From NCBI RefSeq assembly GCF_003020115.1, contig NZ_PYFX01000021.1, positions 29,542-93,541 on the forward strand: a DNA stretch of 64,000 nt, written 5' to 3'. Below are positions 27,836 through 36,375 of this stretch, piece by piece. Each line of letters begins with the position of its first letter. Positions within the stretch are counted from its first letter, which is position 1. Position numbers and translations under genes: made by a program. The notes beneath the pieces are model-generated. The model saw only the letters and a program-made list of their open reading frames with translations. It did no database searches and had not been told where the DNA came from. This DNA is from Bradyrhizobium sp. MOS002 (GTDB lineage: Bacteria; Pseudomonadota; Alphaproteobacteria; Rhizobiales; Xanthobacteraceae).

Positions 27836-28778
27836 GATAAAGCTGACTCAGGTAGTCGATTCCGTCGTAACCGAAGTGGCGGGCCAACGCCGCGGTGCCC
27901 TGTGCGATCTGATTGCGCTCCGCATCCGAGAGCTCCAGGATCGCCGCTCGGTTGTAATCCTTGGTGCTTTTGAGCACCGTCCCCCAAGGCGCGATGGACT
28001 CCATGATCTCAACATTGTTCCAGCTCGGATATAGCATCGTGTCGGCGAAGGGCACGCCAATGAAATCGGCCGCCTCGATCATAAACTTGCGCTTGTCCTC
28101 GACAAGGTCCTCGTATCGAAAAATGCGTACGTTCTTTGGGAACATCTTCGCGAACATCTCGACCGTCGAGTGATAAATGTTCCAGGTGATCAGGTATTTG
28201 GATAGCGCTTGGGGGAAGGGACGACGCTTGGTATCTCGGTAGGCCGAGAACGGATTTCGTACGATGTGCAGGATGCGGATATCCGGGAAATCACGCACCA
28301 TGCGGTCGGCGTCTATACCTATTGCGGGTGAGTAGCCGACATGAACCATGCCGGAACGCGGCTTGGTGTAGTAATTTTCCCAAGCCGCAAAGGTAGAGCG
28401 AAAGAAGGCTTCGATCACCTGGCGGCGAAAGATCGGCGGCTCGCCGACGAGACGGGCGAACTCAGCAAGGCGCTTCTTCTCGTCCATCACACAGTCCGCA
28501 TCCCTGAACTTAGAGCCGTTGCGCTTGCGTAGGAACGTCTTCAACTCCTCGTCGATCATCTGCTCATAGAGTTCAATCGCCGTCAGCCCTTCCGGGAACT
28601 CGGGATAGCGGTATTGAACCCGCTCGATCGAAGCAAGGAAATCGTTGAAGTTGCGGTTTCCAAGTTGCGATTCGAAAGGATAAACGAGCAGGTCTGGATG
28701 GCCATCAAGGTGACGATGTGTGACGTTTCCACCATGCTCAAAACCTGCGGAAACCATAGCCAGTCTGAAGTCGCTCAT
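27825..28778 (-). CDS. Sulfotransferase-family protein
   Basis: A 317-residue protein resembling PAPS-dependent sulfotransferases. The 3'-phosphate-binding region LHIVRNPFSAYRDTKRRP and the RIFRYEDLVEDKRKFMIEAADFIGV segment are typical. The PAPS 5'-phosphosulfate loop, normally R/K-x-GTT/S, is replaced by GFEHGGNVTHRH (residues about 10-21), so catalysis is uncertain. The ATG at 28778 is preceded by AGGGGT; the frame stays open to 28919. It may sulfate the surface glycan, or be a repurposed fold. Confidence 0.7.
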   Translation of the reverse strand: MSDFRLAMVSAGFEHGGNVTHRHLDGHPDLLVYPFESQLGNRNFNDFLASIERVQYRYPEFPEGLTAIELYEQMIDEELKTFLRKRNGSKFRDADCVMDEKKRLAEFARLVGEPPIFRRQVIEAFFRSTFAAWENYYTKPRSGMVHVGYSPAIGIDADRMVRDFPDIRILHIVRNPFSAYRDTKRRPFPQALSKYLITWNIYHSTVEMFAKMFPKNVRIFRYEDLVEDKRKFMIEAADFIGVPFADTMLYPSWNNVEIMESIAPWGTVLKSTKDYNRAAILELSDAERNQIAQGTAALARHFGYDGIDYLSQLYRAQ

Positions 28779-28953
28779 GCGTTCTACCCCTGTGTGGCGG
28801 AAGGTCGATCCGGCCCCGTTTAGCCGCATGGGCGGGATAATCAAGGGTCGGATTCGGCCCTGCGGGCCCGGAAAACGGGCTGACGTGGGAAAGCGCGCGC
28901 TGCTTTCAAAGCGAGACATTGACGGAAGCGCATAGCTGATTTACCCGGTCCCT

Positions 28954-29874
28954 ATGCGCATCTTTGTGACCGGGGCGAGCGGTTTTCTAGGCTCCTATCT
29001 TGCGGCGGACCTGGTGGCTCAAGGGCACGAGGTGACCGTACTGCTGCGGCCCGGGAACTACCATTGGCGACTTCACGAAATCTCTGATCGGCTGCACAAA
29101 ATCACGGGCACATTGGACGACGTGAACAGTTGGCGTCGCACCCTGCAGACTTGCGCGCCTGAGGCGATTGTTCACATGGCATGGCGGGGCGTCGCGGGTG
29201 CCGATCGCAACAGCCCTCTTCAGGCTGTAAACGTGTCCGACACGGTTTGCCTTGCCCAACTCGCTGCCGAAGTCGGCGCCACGACATTCGTTGGCGCTGG
29301 ATCGCAGGCCGAGTACGGACCCTATGATCGCGCGATTCACGAGGACGATGTTGCGCAGCCGACGACATTGTATGGCATGGCCAAACTAGCCGCTGGATCA
29401 ATGGCAATGCGTCTGTGCCGGGAGAGAAAGCTACGGGCCGCATGGCTCAGGATCTTCTCAACCTATGGTCCCAAAGATGCGGACCACTGGCTGATCCCGA
29501 GCATGATCAGGAACCTAAGGTGCAGACAACACATTGCCTTGACAGCCTGCGAGCAGCGCTGGGGATTCTTGCACGCGCGGGACGCCGCGGCGGCCTTCCG
29601 CTTGGCAATCACATCTGCAGAGGCAAGCGGTGTCTTTAATGTCGGCAGTCCTGACGCGCCGCCTCTGCGCGAGACGGTAATGCGGCTCCGCGATATCGTC
29701 GACCCTGGCGCAGCGCTGGGATTCGGTGAATTGGCGTATCGGCCCGATCAGGTCATGGTCCTGGCCGCGAATGTGTCGCGCGTGCTCGCATTGGGTTGGA
29801 AGCCCGAAGTTCAGTTGGATGAAGGATTACAGGAAACGGTGAACTGGCATGTCGCTGCTCAATCGTCCGTCTGA
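28954..29874 (+). CDS. NAD(P)-dependent sugar epimerase/reductase (extended SDR)
   Basis: A 306-residue extended SDR with the Rossmann motif VTGASGFLGSYL and the YxxxK pair in LYGMAKLAAG. A GAGSQAEYGPYDRAIHED segment is like that in the RfbJ/YerF group, which reduces CDP-linked 4-keto or branched-chain intermediates. Its 3' end overlaps the transketolase N-subunit gene by 26 bases, which links it with that pair. It is the natural candidate for reduction after the dehydratase or branching step. Confidence 0.8.
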   Translation: MRIFVTGASGFLGSYLAADLVAQGHEVTVLLRPGNYHWRLHEISDRLHKITGTLDDVNSWRRTLQTCAPEAIVHMAWRGVAGADRNSPLQAVNVSDTVCLAQLAAEVGATTFVGAGSQAEYGPYDRAIHEDDVAQPTTLYGMAKLAAGSMAMRLCRERKLRAAWLRIFSTYGPKDADHWLIPSMIRNLRCRQHIALTACEQRWGFLHARDAAAAFRLAITSAEASGVFNVGSPDAPPLRETVMRLRDIVDPGAALGFGELAYRPDQVMVLAANVSRVLALGWKPEVQLDEGLQETVNWHVAAQSSV

Positions 29875-30682
29875 CAACCGTCCTGGGCCAAAGGACTTTG
29901 CGCGGCGCATCCGTGCGCACACGTTGCGCATGGTGCATGCAGCCAAGGCGTCACATATTGGCGGCTGTCTCTCGATGGCCGACATCCTAGCCGTGCTCTA
30001 CACCCGGATCCTGCGGGTCGATCCTGACGATCCTCAGCTCGCCGGCCGCGATCGTTTCGTACTCAGCAAGGGCCATGCCACGGCGGTCTTGTACGCCGCA
30101 CTCGGCGAATGCGGTTTTTTCCCGCTGTCTGAGCTTGACACATATTGCCGCGACGGGTCGATTTTCACCGGACACGTTAGTCACGCGGTGCCGGGGGTCG
30201 AGGTCTCGACCGGTTCTCTCGGGCATGGCCTCCCCATGGCGATCGGAATGGCCCTCGTCGCGCGCGCGGCAGGCAACGGCAGCCGTGCCTTCTGCCTGCT
30301 GAGCGACGGTGAATGCGACGAGGGCTCCAATTGGGAAGGCATCCTCTTTGCGCCCCACCACAAGCTAGACAATCTCTGCGTCATTGTCGACTTCAATAAA
30401 ATCCAAAGCTTTGGCACAGTTGCCGAGGTTCTCAATCTTGACCCGTTCGCAGAGAAATGGCGGTCGTTCGGTTGGCATGTCGTGGAGATAGACGGCCACG
30501 ACGTCGCTGCGTTGGAGCGGGTGCTGAGCGCTATGCCGGCACCATCGGCCCGGCCAACCGTCGTGATCGCACACACCATAAAAGGCAAGGGCGTGAGCTT
30601 CATGGAAAACAAGCTCGAGTGGCACTACCGGTCGCCCTCAGATGAACTCCTTGCGCAGGCCCTGGCCGAGCTCGCCTCATGA
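29849..30682 (+). CDS. Transketolase-like protein, N-terminal (ThDP pyrophosphate) subunit
   Basis: A 277-residue separate subunit corresponding to the first third of transketolase. ThDP-binding and catalytic features are intact: His36 in KASHIGG, LSKGHATAVLYAAL with His76, TGSLGHGL with His126, and the SDGE...N metal/pyrophosphate motif (residues 152-155 and Asn183, with GSNWEG between). It needs the next gene's product to form the active site. Split transketolases of this kind occur in pentose metabolism and in polysaccharide clusters. Here it sits with CDP-sugar genes. Confidence 0.9.
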   Translation: MSLLNRPSDNRPGPKDFARRIRAHTLRMVHAAKASHIGGCLSMADILAVLYTRILRVDPDDPQLAGRDRFVLSKGHATAVLYAALGECGFFPLSELDTYCRDGSIFTGHVSHAVPGVEVSTGSLGHGLPMAIGMALVARAAGNGSRAFCLLSDGECDEGSNWEGILFAPHHKLDNLCVIVDFNKIQSFGTVAEVLNLDPFAEKWRSFGWHVVEIDGHDVAALERVLSAMPAPSARPTVVIAHTIKGKGVSFMENKLEWHYRSPSDELLAQALAELAS

Positions 30683-31605
30683 GGACGACGTTCATCGAGA
30701 CTCTATCTCAGGCAGCAAGCGAGAATCCCGACATCTGGCTGCTTTGCGGCGATCTCGGCTACACCGTGCTGGAGCCTTTCGCAGCGAAATTTCCCGATCG
30801 CTATTTGAATGTCGGTGTTGCCGAGCAGAACATGGCCGGCATCGCAGCGGGCATTGCCCTGTCGGGCAAGACGGTCTTCATCTACTCGATCGGCAATTTT
30901 CCAACCCTGCGCTGTCTTGAGCAGCTGCGCAACGACGTCTGTTACCATGGTGCCGACGTGAAGATCGTGGCGGTGGGCGCCGGATATGCGTATGGCAGCC
31001 AGGGCTACACCCACCATGCGCTGGAGGACGTGGGCATCATGTCGATGCTGCCGGGCATCGAGGTGTTCGTGCCCTGCGACCCAAATGAGGTCCGCGCGGC
31101 AACCCGCCTGGTAGCGACAAGCCGGAAGCCGGCGTATTTGCGGCTAAGCCGGGCCGGCGAGCCGAATCTCGGCTCGGCCGAGGTGACCGACCTGCGCAAG
31201 CCGCGGGTTCTGCGCCAAGGACAGGAGATCGTCATCCTGGCCTCCGGCCCGATCGCCTCGCGCGCTCTTCAGGCCGCCGACGAGCTGGCCAAGCGCGGCA
31301 GGGACGTTGGTGTCGTCAGCGTCTCCTGCTTGAAGCCATTCGATGAAACACTGATTCGCAAGCTAGCGCGCGACGCTGCGCTTTTAGTGACGATTGAAGA
31401 GCACATCCTGCGTGGCGGCCTATTCAGTCTGGTGGCGGCCGCAATTGCCGGCGTTGCTAAACAAGCGCACGTCGCAGGCATTGGCGTTCCCGAGCAGGCG
31501 GGAAAGACGTCGAATGCGGGATCGCGCGATGCTTTGCTCGACGCTGCCGGCCTGTCGGTGCCGGCGATTGTCGCAACAATCGAGCAGTTCCTGAGCAACC
31601 TCTGA
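30679..31605 (+). CDS. Transketolase-like protein, C-terminal (pyrimidine) subunit
   Basis: A 308-residue partner subunit with the pyrimidine-binding domain. The proton-relay glutamate is in GVAEQNMAG (Glu49) and the GSQGYTHHALED loop matches transketolase. The C-terminal swivel domain is present. It overlaps the previous gene by four bases (ATGA), so the subunits are made together in equal amounts. The stop lies 13 bases from the stop of the convergent GtrB-like gene. Confidence 0.9.
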   Translation: MRTTFIETLSQAASENPDIWLLCGDLGYTVLEPFAAKFPDRYLNVGVAEQNMAGIAAGIALSGKTVFIYSIGNFPTLRCLEQLRNDVCYHGADVKIVAVGAGYAYGSQGYTHHALEDVGIMSMLPGIEVFVPCDPNEVRAATRLVATSRKPAYLRLSRAGEPNLGSAEVTDLRKPRVLRQGQEIVILASGPIASRALQAADELAKRGRDVGVVSVSCLKPFDETLIRKLARDAALLVTIEEHILRGGLFSLVAAAIAGVAKQAHVAGIGVPEQAGKTSNAGSRDALLDAAGLSVPAIVATIEQFLSNL

Positions 31606-31618
31606 AGGAGATCGTGCT

Positions 31619-32572
31619 TTATGCGGGCGGCGGGCCGAAATTGACACGCTCACGCTCGAACACCACAGGCTTATCGCGGACTTGACCATAGATTGCGAGC
31701 ACGTATTCACCGATCATCCCCATGAAGAACAATTGCACGCCACCGAAAAAGAACATGGCGACAATCAAGGTGATGATCCCAGGCTCGGCTAGCTGCCGAT
31801 ACATGACAAGGCCAACTACGAAATTAATGATAGCATAGCCGATGCTCAGGGCCGAGATCAGAAAGCCCGCGAGCAAGCCGAACCGCACGGGTGCGGTGGT
31901 GAACGACACAAGCCCGTTGAGCCCTTGGTCGATCAGCGCGCCGGCGCGGTTCTTAGAAAAACCCTTTCTGCGTTGGCGCCAGGTGTAGGGGACACCAATC
32001 GCACGACCGCCGCATTCAAACGTCATCATCCGCATGAACGGATAGGTGTCCCGGACGTGCCGCATCGCCTCCACGACGCGTCGGTCAACCAGCTGAAAAT
32101 CGCCGACCCCGGGCGGAACGCTGACCTCGGAAAACCGCGTGAGCAGGGTGTAATAAGCGTTTCGGATACCACGCATCAGCCGGCTCTCCTCACGCACAGC
32201 GCGAATGCCATAAACTATCTCGTATCCGGCTTCCCATAGTTCGACGAATTCGGGAAGCAGCTCGGGCGGATCCTGAAGGTCCGCTGGCATAAACAGAAGA
32301 ACGGCATCTCCTGCAGAGGCCATAACCCCGTTGAACGTATTGCGGAGCGGACCGAAATTGCGGGCGTTAATGATGATCTTCACCGCAGGATCTTGCGCGG
32401 CTATGTCGCGCAGGATCTTCAAAGTATTATCATCGGAGGCATTGTCGCAGAAAATATGCTCGCGCCGATAACCGATGAGTAGTCCATCAAAGATGCTCTT
32501 TATCGATTCGTAGCAATCTTTGACGTTCAGCTCTTCGTTGTAGCAGGGTGTGATAACGCTGATTGTCTTCAC
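31619..32572 (-). CDS. GtrB/DPM1-type undecaprenyl-phosphate glycosyltransferase
   Basis: A 317-residue group 2 glycosyltransferase with a GT-A domain (ISVITPCYNEELNV, and the metal motif PADLQDPPELL) and two C-terminal membrane segments around residues 230-295. This layout is typical of GtrB, ArnC and dolichol-phosphate-mannose-synthase proteins, which load a sugar onto undecaprenyl phosphate. I chose GTG 32572, five bases after a GAGGA site; a TTG at 32593 is possible. The large membrane protein at 33007-34833 on the same strand is a candidate partner. Confidence 0.85.
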   Translation of the reverse strand: MKTISVITPCYNEELNVKDCYESIKSIFDGLLIGYRREHIFCDNASDDNTLKILRDIAAQDPAVKIIINARNFGPLRNTFNGVMASAGDAVLLFMPADLQDPPELLPEFVELWEAGYEIVYGIRAVREESRLMRGIRNAYYTLLTRFSEVSVPPGVGDFQLVDRRVVEAMRHVRDTYPFMRMMTFECGGRAIGVPYTWRQRRKGFSKNRAGALIDQGLNGLVSFTTAPVRFGLLAGFLISALSIGYAIINFVVGLVMYRQLAEPGIITLIVAMFFFGGVQLFFMGMIGEYVLAIYGQVRDKPVVFERERVNFGPPPA

Positions 32573-33006
32573 GTTTTCCTCATGGGAGGACAAGCTGGAG
32601 TGACGACCGAACCTTCGTTAACATCTAAGTGGCGGCCAATCCAGTTCGATGGCGAGTAGTGGGCGTTTGGGTCCGCGCATCATCAGCAATTTAGCGCGGG
32701 ATGCCGCAACGTCGCTCCCGGGTAGTATTCGCTTTCCCCTATGCGGTTGTATCCAAGACGGCCCGCTGAATATGAAGGGCCCGAGAGGAACGAACTTCCT
32801 CGCCTGTTCGTTGTCAAGGCGTCGATTATACCCTCCCACTAGGAAGGCAGTTCTGCGAACAGCGCCTTCTTCGAGAACGTTCATTGAAAGGCTCGTTCTA
32901 TTGACCTTGCGAAAAGTCTCTCGGTCCACACTGTTCGTGCCTGTTGCTAATCCCTGGCGCCGTGGGTGGTGCGATAAACTTGACCTGCTGGACCATTCGA
33001 AATGCT
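32573..33006. other. Gap with no recognisable gene
   Basis: About 430 bases between two minus-strand genes. Open frames cross it but show no recognisable protein, membrane segment or repeat. It may hold a promoter for the GtrB-like gene. Confidence 0.45.
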
Positions 33007-34833
33007 TCACCTGCAGAGAGACAGCAAAGCTCTGAACCGGTCCTGGTATTCCACGCAAGCTCCATTCGCGGCGAGTGTCTCCACGAGATCAGCCGCGCGT
33101 TCCACGGAGTACCCGATTTTTTCGACGAGGATGCCGTCAAATCCCTGCTTTTTTAGTTGTATTGGCAGCTCCGTCTCTTTTGTGGCCATGGCTCTGAAGG
33201 GGGATATCTCCGACGCGCTCAAACCATAACTCCAGCGTGTAGCGCTGTCATTTCGGTCAAAAATATATGGCAGGGCGTGCTCGTATCCGAACAGCTTTCC
33301 TACAGGAGCGCTTTCCGGCCACGGCATCACCGGCAACTGAAATATCATCCTGAAGGCATGCGCATCTTTCGCCGCTAGCACACTTAAGATGCTCTGCCGA
33401 TATGCTTGGCTTTCCTTGGAGTCGAGAAACGCAGCCTGACGACTCGAGATCGAGCCGACCGCCGGGTATACTCCCGCGATAAGGCAGAAAACGACGATCG
33501 CTGTTACACCTTTTCTCGCATTGCAGGCAGTGAATAGCGCCGATCCGAAGCAAGCGATAACAATTGCAAAAAAGGTGAGAAAGGGAATGATTCGCTCCTG
33601 TGCGCGAATAGCGCCAATAAAAAGATACCCGAATACGTAACCAAGTCCGCCGCGGATCGAAAAGAGGAGCGCGAATGTAATGAAAGCGAGACACAGGGCG
33701 ACCACACTCTCCTCCCTGCTTCGAGTATTCAGGAAACCAAACAAAAGCGCGGGCGAGATCAGAATAATAGAGGTCAGGAATGCTCCTGGCCATTCAAAAT
33801 TATACCCTTCCCCGGGCAGCCCCCCCAATCCGTGCTGTCCGAAGATGAGACTCTTGTATTCGGCAAACTTTCCGACAAACAACCCGAGATCCGCGTAGAC
33901 GTGTAGAGCCGAACTAATCAGTAGCCCATGATAGAATTGTTCCCAACTATGACGGTGCGGAGGCGAGACCAACCCCTCCCCACCCAATAGCCATCTCCAA
34001 GAATGATAGCCGTAAGCGCTCAATAGCAATAGCAACAGCAACAATACTGCAAGACTAATGCAGAGCAATAAAGGCTTGATAGCTCTTTCTCGGATCGCAC
34101 GAGACACCAAAATCAAGCCGATGAACATCATGGAAAAGAAAGCGTAATAAAGACCAGAAGTACCGATCACTAGCACAGCCGCAAGAGCGAATGATGAATT
34201 GATTTTTCGAACCGGATCTCCTTTTGCAAGAACGATCGCTAGCGCTCCCCCGAGCGGAACACTGTAGTATAAAGCCAGTAGATCGTGCAGGAAGGCGCGT
34301 GCAACGAAGTAAGGAGTCAAGACGAACGCGAGCGACGCCACACTGGCCATCCACGGCGCGACGTCCAAAATTCGTAGCGACCAAAAACAGGCAACGAATG
34401 TAGCCGCCACGCCAACCAGGTAGAAAAGATTGACGACAAGAAAAACGTTCGAGGTGAGTCGGGTCAAGAGCCAGATCGTGAGCTTGTAGGAGCCGTCAAA
34501 GAACGGCATATAGTAGCCGTTTTTTTGGAGCGGAGCTCCTAGGTGCTCATTGAAGACCGTCACACCTCGCATCGCGTCCTTGATCATCTGAAGCAGGAAG
34601 ATGTGATCACTGGACAAGTCAACGGGTTGCGTCAATTGCAGCCGAGCGAAACCCAACAAAACCAATACTGCAGTGAGCCCCAAGAGGGAAGCGAGCAGGT
34701 CCGCGACGGAACCCCGCCGGACTGATCTATATTGTGTTGCAGCCCACACGCTCAAACCCACTTGGTCGTCCGTCCTAACTGATGGAGCGTAGCGCCGGAG
34801 CAAATGAGCGGCCGGCCTACTGGCGCGCTGCAA
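33007..34833 (-). CDS. Large polytopic membrane protein, probable GT-C-type glycan-modifying enzyme
   Basis: A 608-residue protein with roughly eleven to thirteen hydrophobic segments and a soluble C-terminal domain of about 140 residues (from about 465). Its first large loop has SSDHIFLLQMIKDAMRG and NEHLGAPLQKNGYYMPFFDG, acidic and aromatic as in GT-C proteins that use lipid-linked sugars. No exact family is recognised. The start is uncertain: the first codon is TTG at 34833. The gene is AT-richer than its neighbours, suggesting transfer. Paired with the upstream-acting GtrB-like protein it could modify O-antigen on the periplasmic side. Confidence 0.7.
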   Translation of the reverse strand: MQRASRPAAHLLRRYAPSVRTDDQVGLSVWAATQYRSVRRGSVADLLASLLGLTAVLVLLGFARLQLTQPVDLSSDHIFLLQMIKDAMRGVTVFNEHLGAPLQKNGYYMPFFDGSYKLTIWLLTRLTSNVFLVVNLFYLVGVAATFVACFWSLRILDVAPWMASVASLAFVLTPYFVARAFLHDLLALYYSVPLGGALAIVLAKGDPVRKINSSFALAAVLVIGTSGLYYAFFSMMFIGLILVSRAIRERAIKPLLLCISLAVLLLLLLLLSAYGYHSWRWLLGGEGLVSPPHRHSWEQFYHGLLISSALHVYADLGLFVGKFAEYKSLIFGQHGLGGLPGEGYNFEWPGAFLTSIILISPALLFGFLNTRSREESVVALCLAFITFALLFSIRGGLGYVFGYLFIGAIRAQERIIPFLTFFAIVIACFGSALFTACNARKGVTAIVVFCLIAGVYPAVGSISSRQAAFLDSKESQAYRQSILSVLAAKDAHAFRMIFQLPVMPWPESAPVGKLFGYEHALPYIFDRNDSATRWSYGLSASEISPFRAMATKETELPIQLKKQGFDGILVEKIGYSVERAADLVETLAANGACVEYQDRFRALLSLCR

Positions 34834-35026
34834 AGCGCCAGAGGCGGCAGCCCATGAAGCTTGTTCTGCTCATTCCTGCTCAAGTCGAACTCTCCAGCGA
34901 CACCTCAAGTCAGAAGCCCCCATGCGACCGGTCGAATATCGACCTCCAACGAGCGTCGAGGTCTTCTCCATATTCATCGTTAACCCTGAAAGGATAAACC
35001 CGATCGCGGACATCGGACCAAGCTGC

Positions 35027-35926
35027 TTACGGCTCGCTAAGCAAAAGACGCGGATTGCGCCAGCCTTGAACTCCGTCGACGCTGACCTGAGGTATGCCAC
35101 CCGCAAGCGACAGGATCGCCGGACGCTCTATTTCCAGCATCCACCCCGCTTCGCGAAGCACCGAAAAGATTCTTCCCTCTATTTCTCGCGAGTGCGTACC
35201 CACCACGATATAAGCAACTTTCGAGTTGAGCAGTGCCAAACTGTCATTTATGAGCTCGGCCTCGCCTCCTTGGATGTCGATGTGCAGCAAGTCTATGCGA
35301 GCGGACCCTTCCGAGATCTTTTCCAGCGAGATCATCGGCAAGACCTCATATTTTTTGTCCAACTTGGACCGTAAAACGTCGAACAAGGACGCATCGAAAA
35401 TCGGCTGCAAGCCCCAGTTCTTGCCTGCCTCTGTCTGAATTGGAAACAAGGCCTTTCCGTTGCGAGCCGACGCAATGCCATGGTACAGGACAACTTCGGA
35501 AGTCGTGAAGCCATTGACTTCACAGGCCTCGCGCGCAAATTGAAGATGCCCGAGGTCGCCCTCTATGCCAATAAGGCGAACTTTACGGGCGCTGCGGCGG
35601 GCGGCCACGCCTGTATTGTTGAGCCAACACCCCCATCCACATCCCAACTCCACAACCGTGAACAATTCCCCCGAGAGATCAACAGCTCGCAACGCCGCCG
35701 CCCACTCGGAGATGTCCGCGTGCCAGTTCGCAGGAATTGGGATCGGCTCAACTTGCCCTGCCTTTCCGTTGAGAATGTCAGGAAAGAATTTCGGATCTAT
35801 CAAAACCCCTAGGAAATTAGTCAAAAAGCGATCGTTGGCGTGCAATTCGGCTAACGCGTGCGCTCTCATAATCTCTTGAGCATCGATGCAAGAGTTATAG
35901 TGGAAAAACGGGCTCTGCTCTGGCAT
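35027..35926 (-). CDS. FkbM-family methyltransferase
   Basis: A 299-residue SAM-dependent methyltransferase. Motif I is VVELGCGWGCWLNNTG, followed by IGIEGDLGHLQFA, and the FkbM-type IDLLHIDIQGGEAELI lies near residue 215. FkbM proteins usually O-methylate sugars or polyketides, and O-methylated sugars are frequent in Bradyrhizobium O-antigens. The ATG is at 35926. It is a separate minus-strand gene, 193 bases from the membrane-protein gene. Confidence 0.82.
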   Translation of the reverse strand: MPEQSPFFHYNSCIDAQEIMRAHALAELHANDRFLTNFLGVLIDPKFFPDILNGKAGQVEPIPIPANWHADISEWAAALRAVDLSGELFTVVELGCGWGCWLNNTGVAARRSARKVRLIGIEGDLGHLQFAREACEVNGFTTSEVVLYHGIASARNGKALFPIQTEAGKNWGLQPIFDASLFDVLRSKLDKKYEVLPMISLEKISEGSARIDLLHIDIQGGEAELINDSLALLNSKVAYIVVGTHSREIEGRIFSVLREAGWMLEIERPAILSLAGGIPQVSVDGVQGWRNPRLLLSEP

Positions 35927-36375
35927 GACTCTAGTTCCAGCAAATCATCAATCCTATCGCACCTCGCGGCGTAATAAGTCAATCGGAAGGCGGTCGCGGT
36001 CGGAACAAGGGACGGAGCCCGCTCCTGGGCTGGGCGGCCCACCAAACCCCGCACATGGTGGTGGACAAAATCTTCGGGTAAACAAATGAAGGGATCCGCG
36101 TCCTACGGCCTCAGCCTAGAGTGGGCCGCCAGTTTCGGAAGGACGCACGTCCATTGAAGAGGGAGACCGATTGAAGTAATTTCATGAAAAAGACCATAGT
36201 GAAAACCGCTAGGAACCTCAGACCGAAAGTTCGCTTCGGTCCTCATGAAGATTGAAGTGCCGGATGGTGGTCAGCCGCTTGCGTGAGCTAGGGCTGCTCG
36301 TTGGCAAGGCGTCATCTACGCCGGAGCGTTCTGGCGCCAATCCGAATAGCCCCAGTCAACGGAGAGCTGCAGGTG
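35927..36375. other. Divergent gap between two methyltransferase genes
   Basis: About 449 bases with no convincing gene. A hairpin with a 7-base perfect stem, GACCGAA (36221-36227) and TTCGGTC (36235-36241), stands before the plus-strand methyltransferase. It has no T-run, so it is unlikely to be a terminator. Promoters for both directions should lie here. Confidence 0.4.

Noticed and set aside
25111..31605. Biosynthesis of bradyrhizose, the C10 sugar of some Bradyrhizobium O-antigens
   Set aside because: The CDP-sugar plus transketolase cassette might suggest it, but I know of no established pathway that uses these genes for it, and no inositol-related gene is present. I kept only the more general branched-sugar idea.
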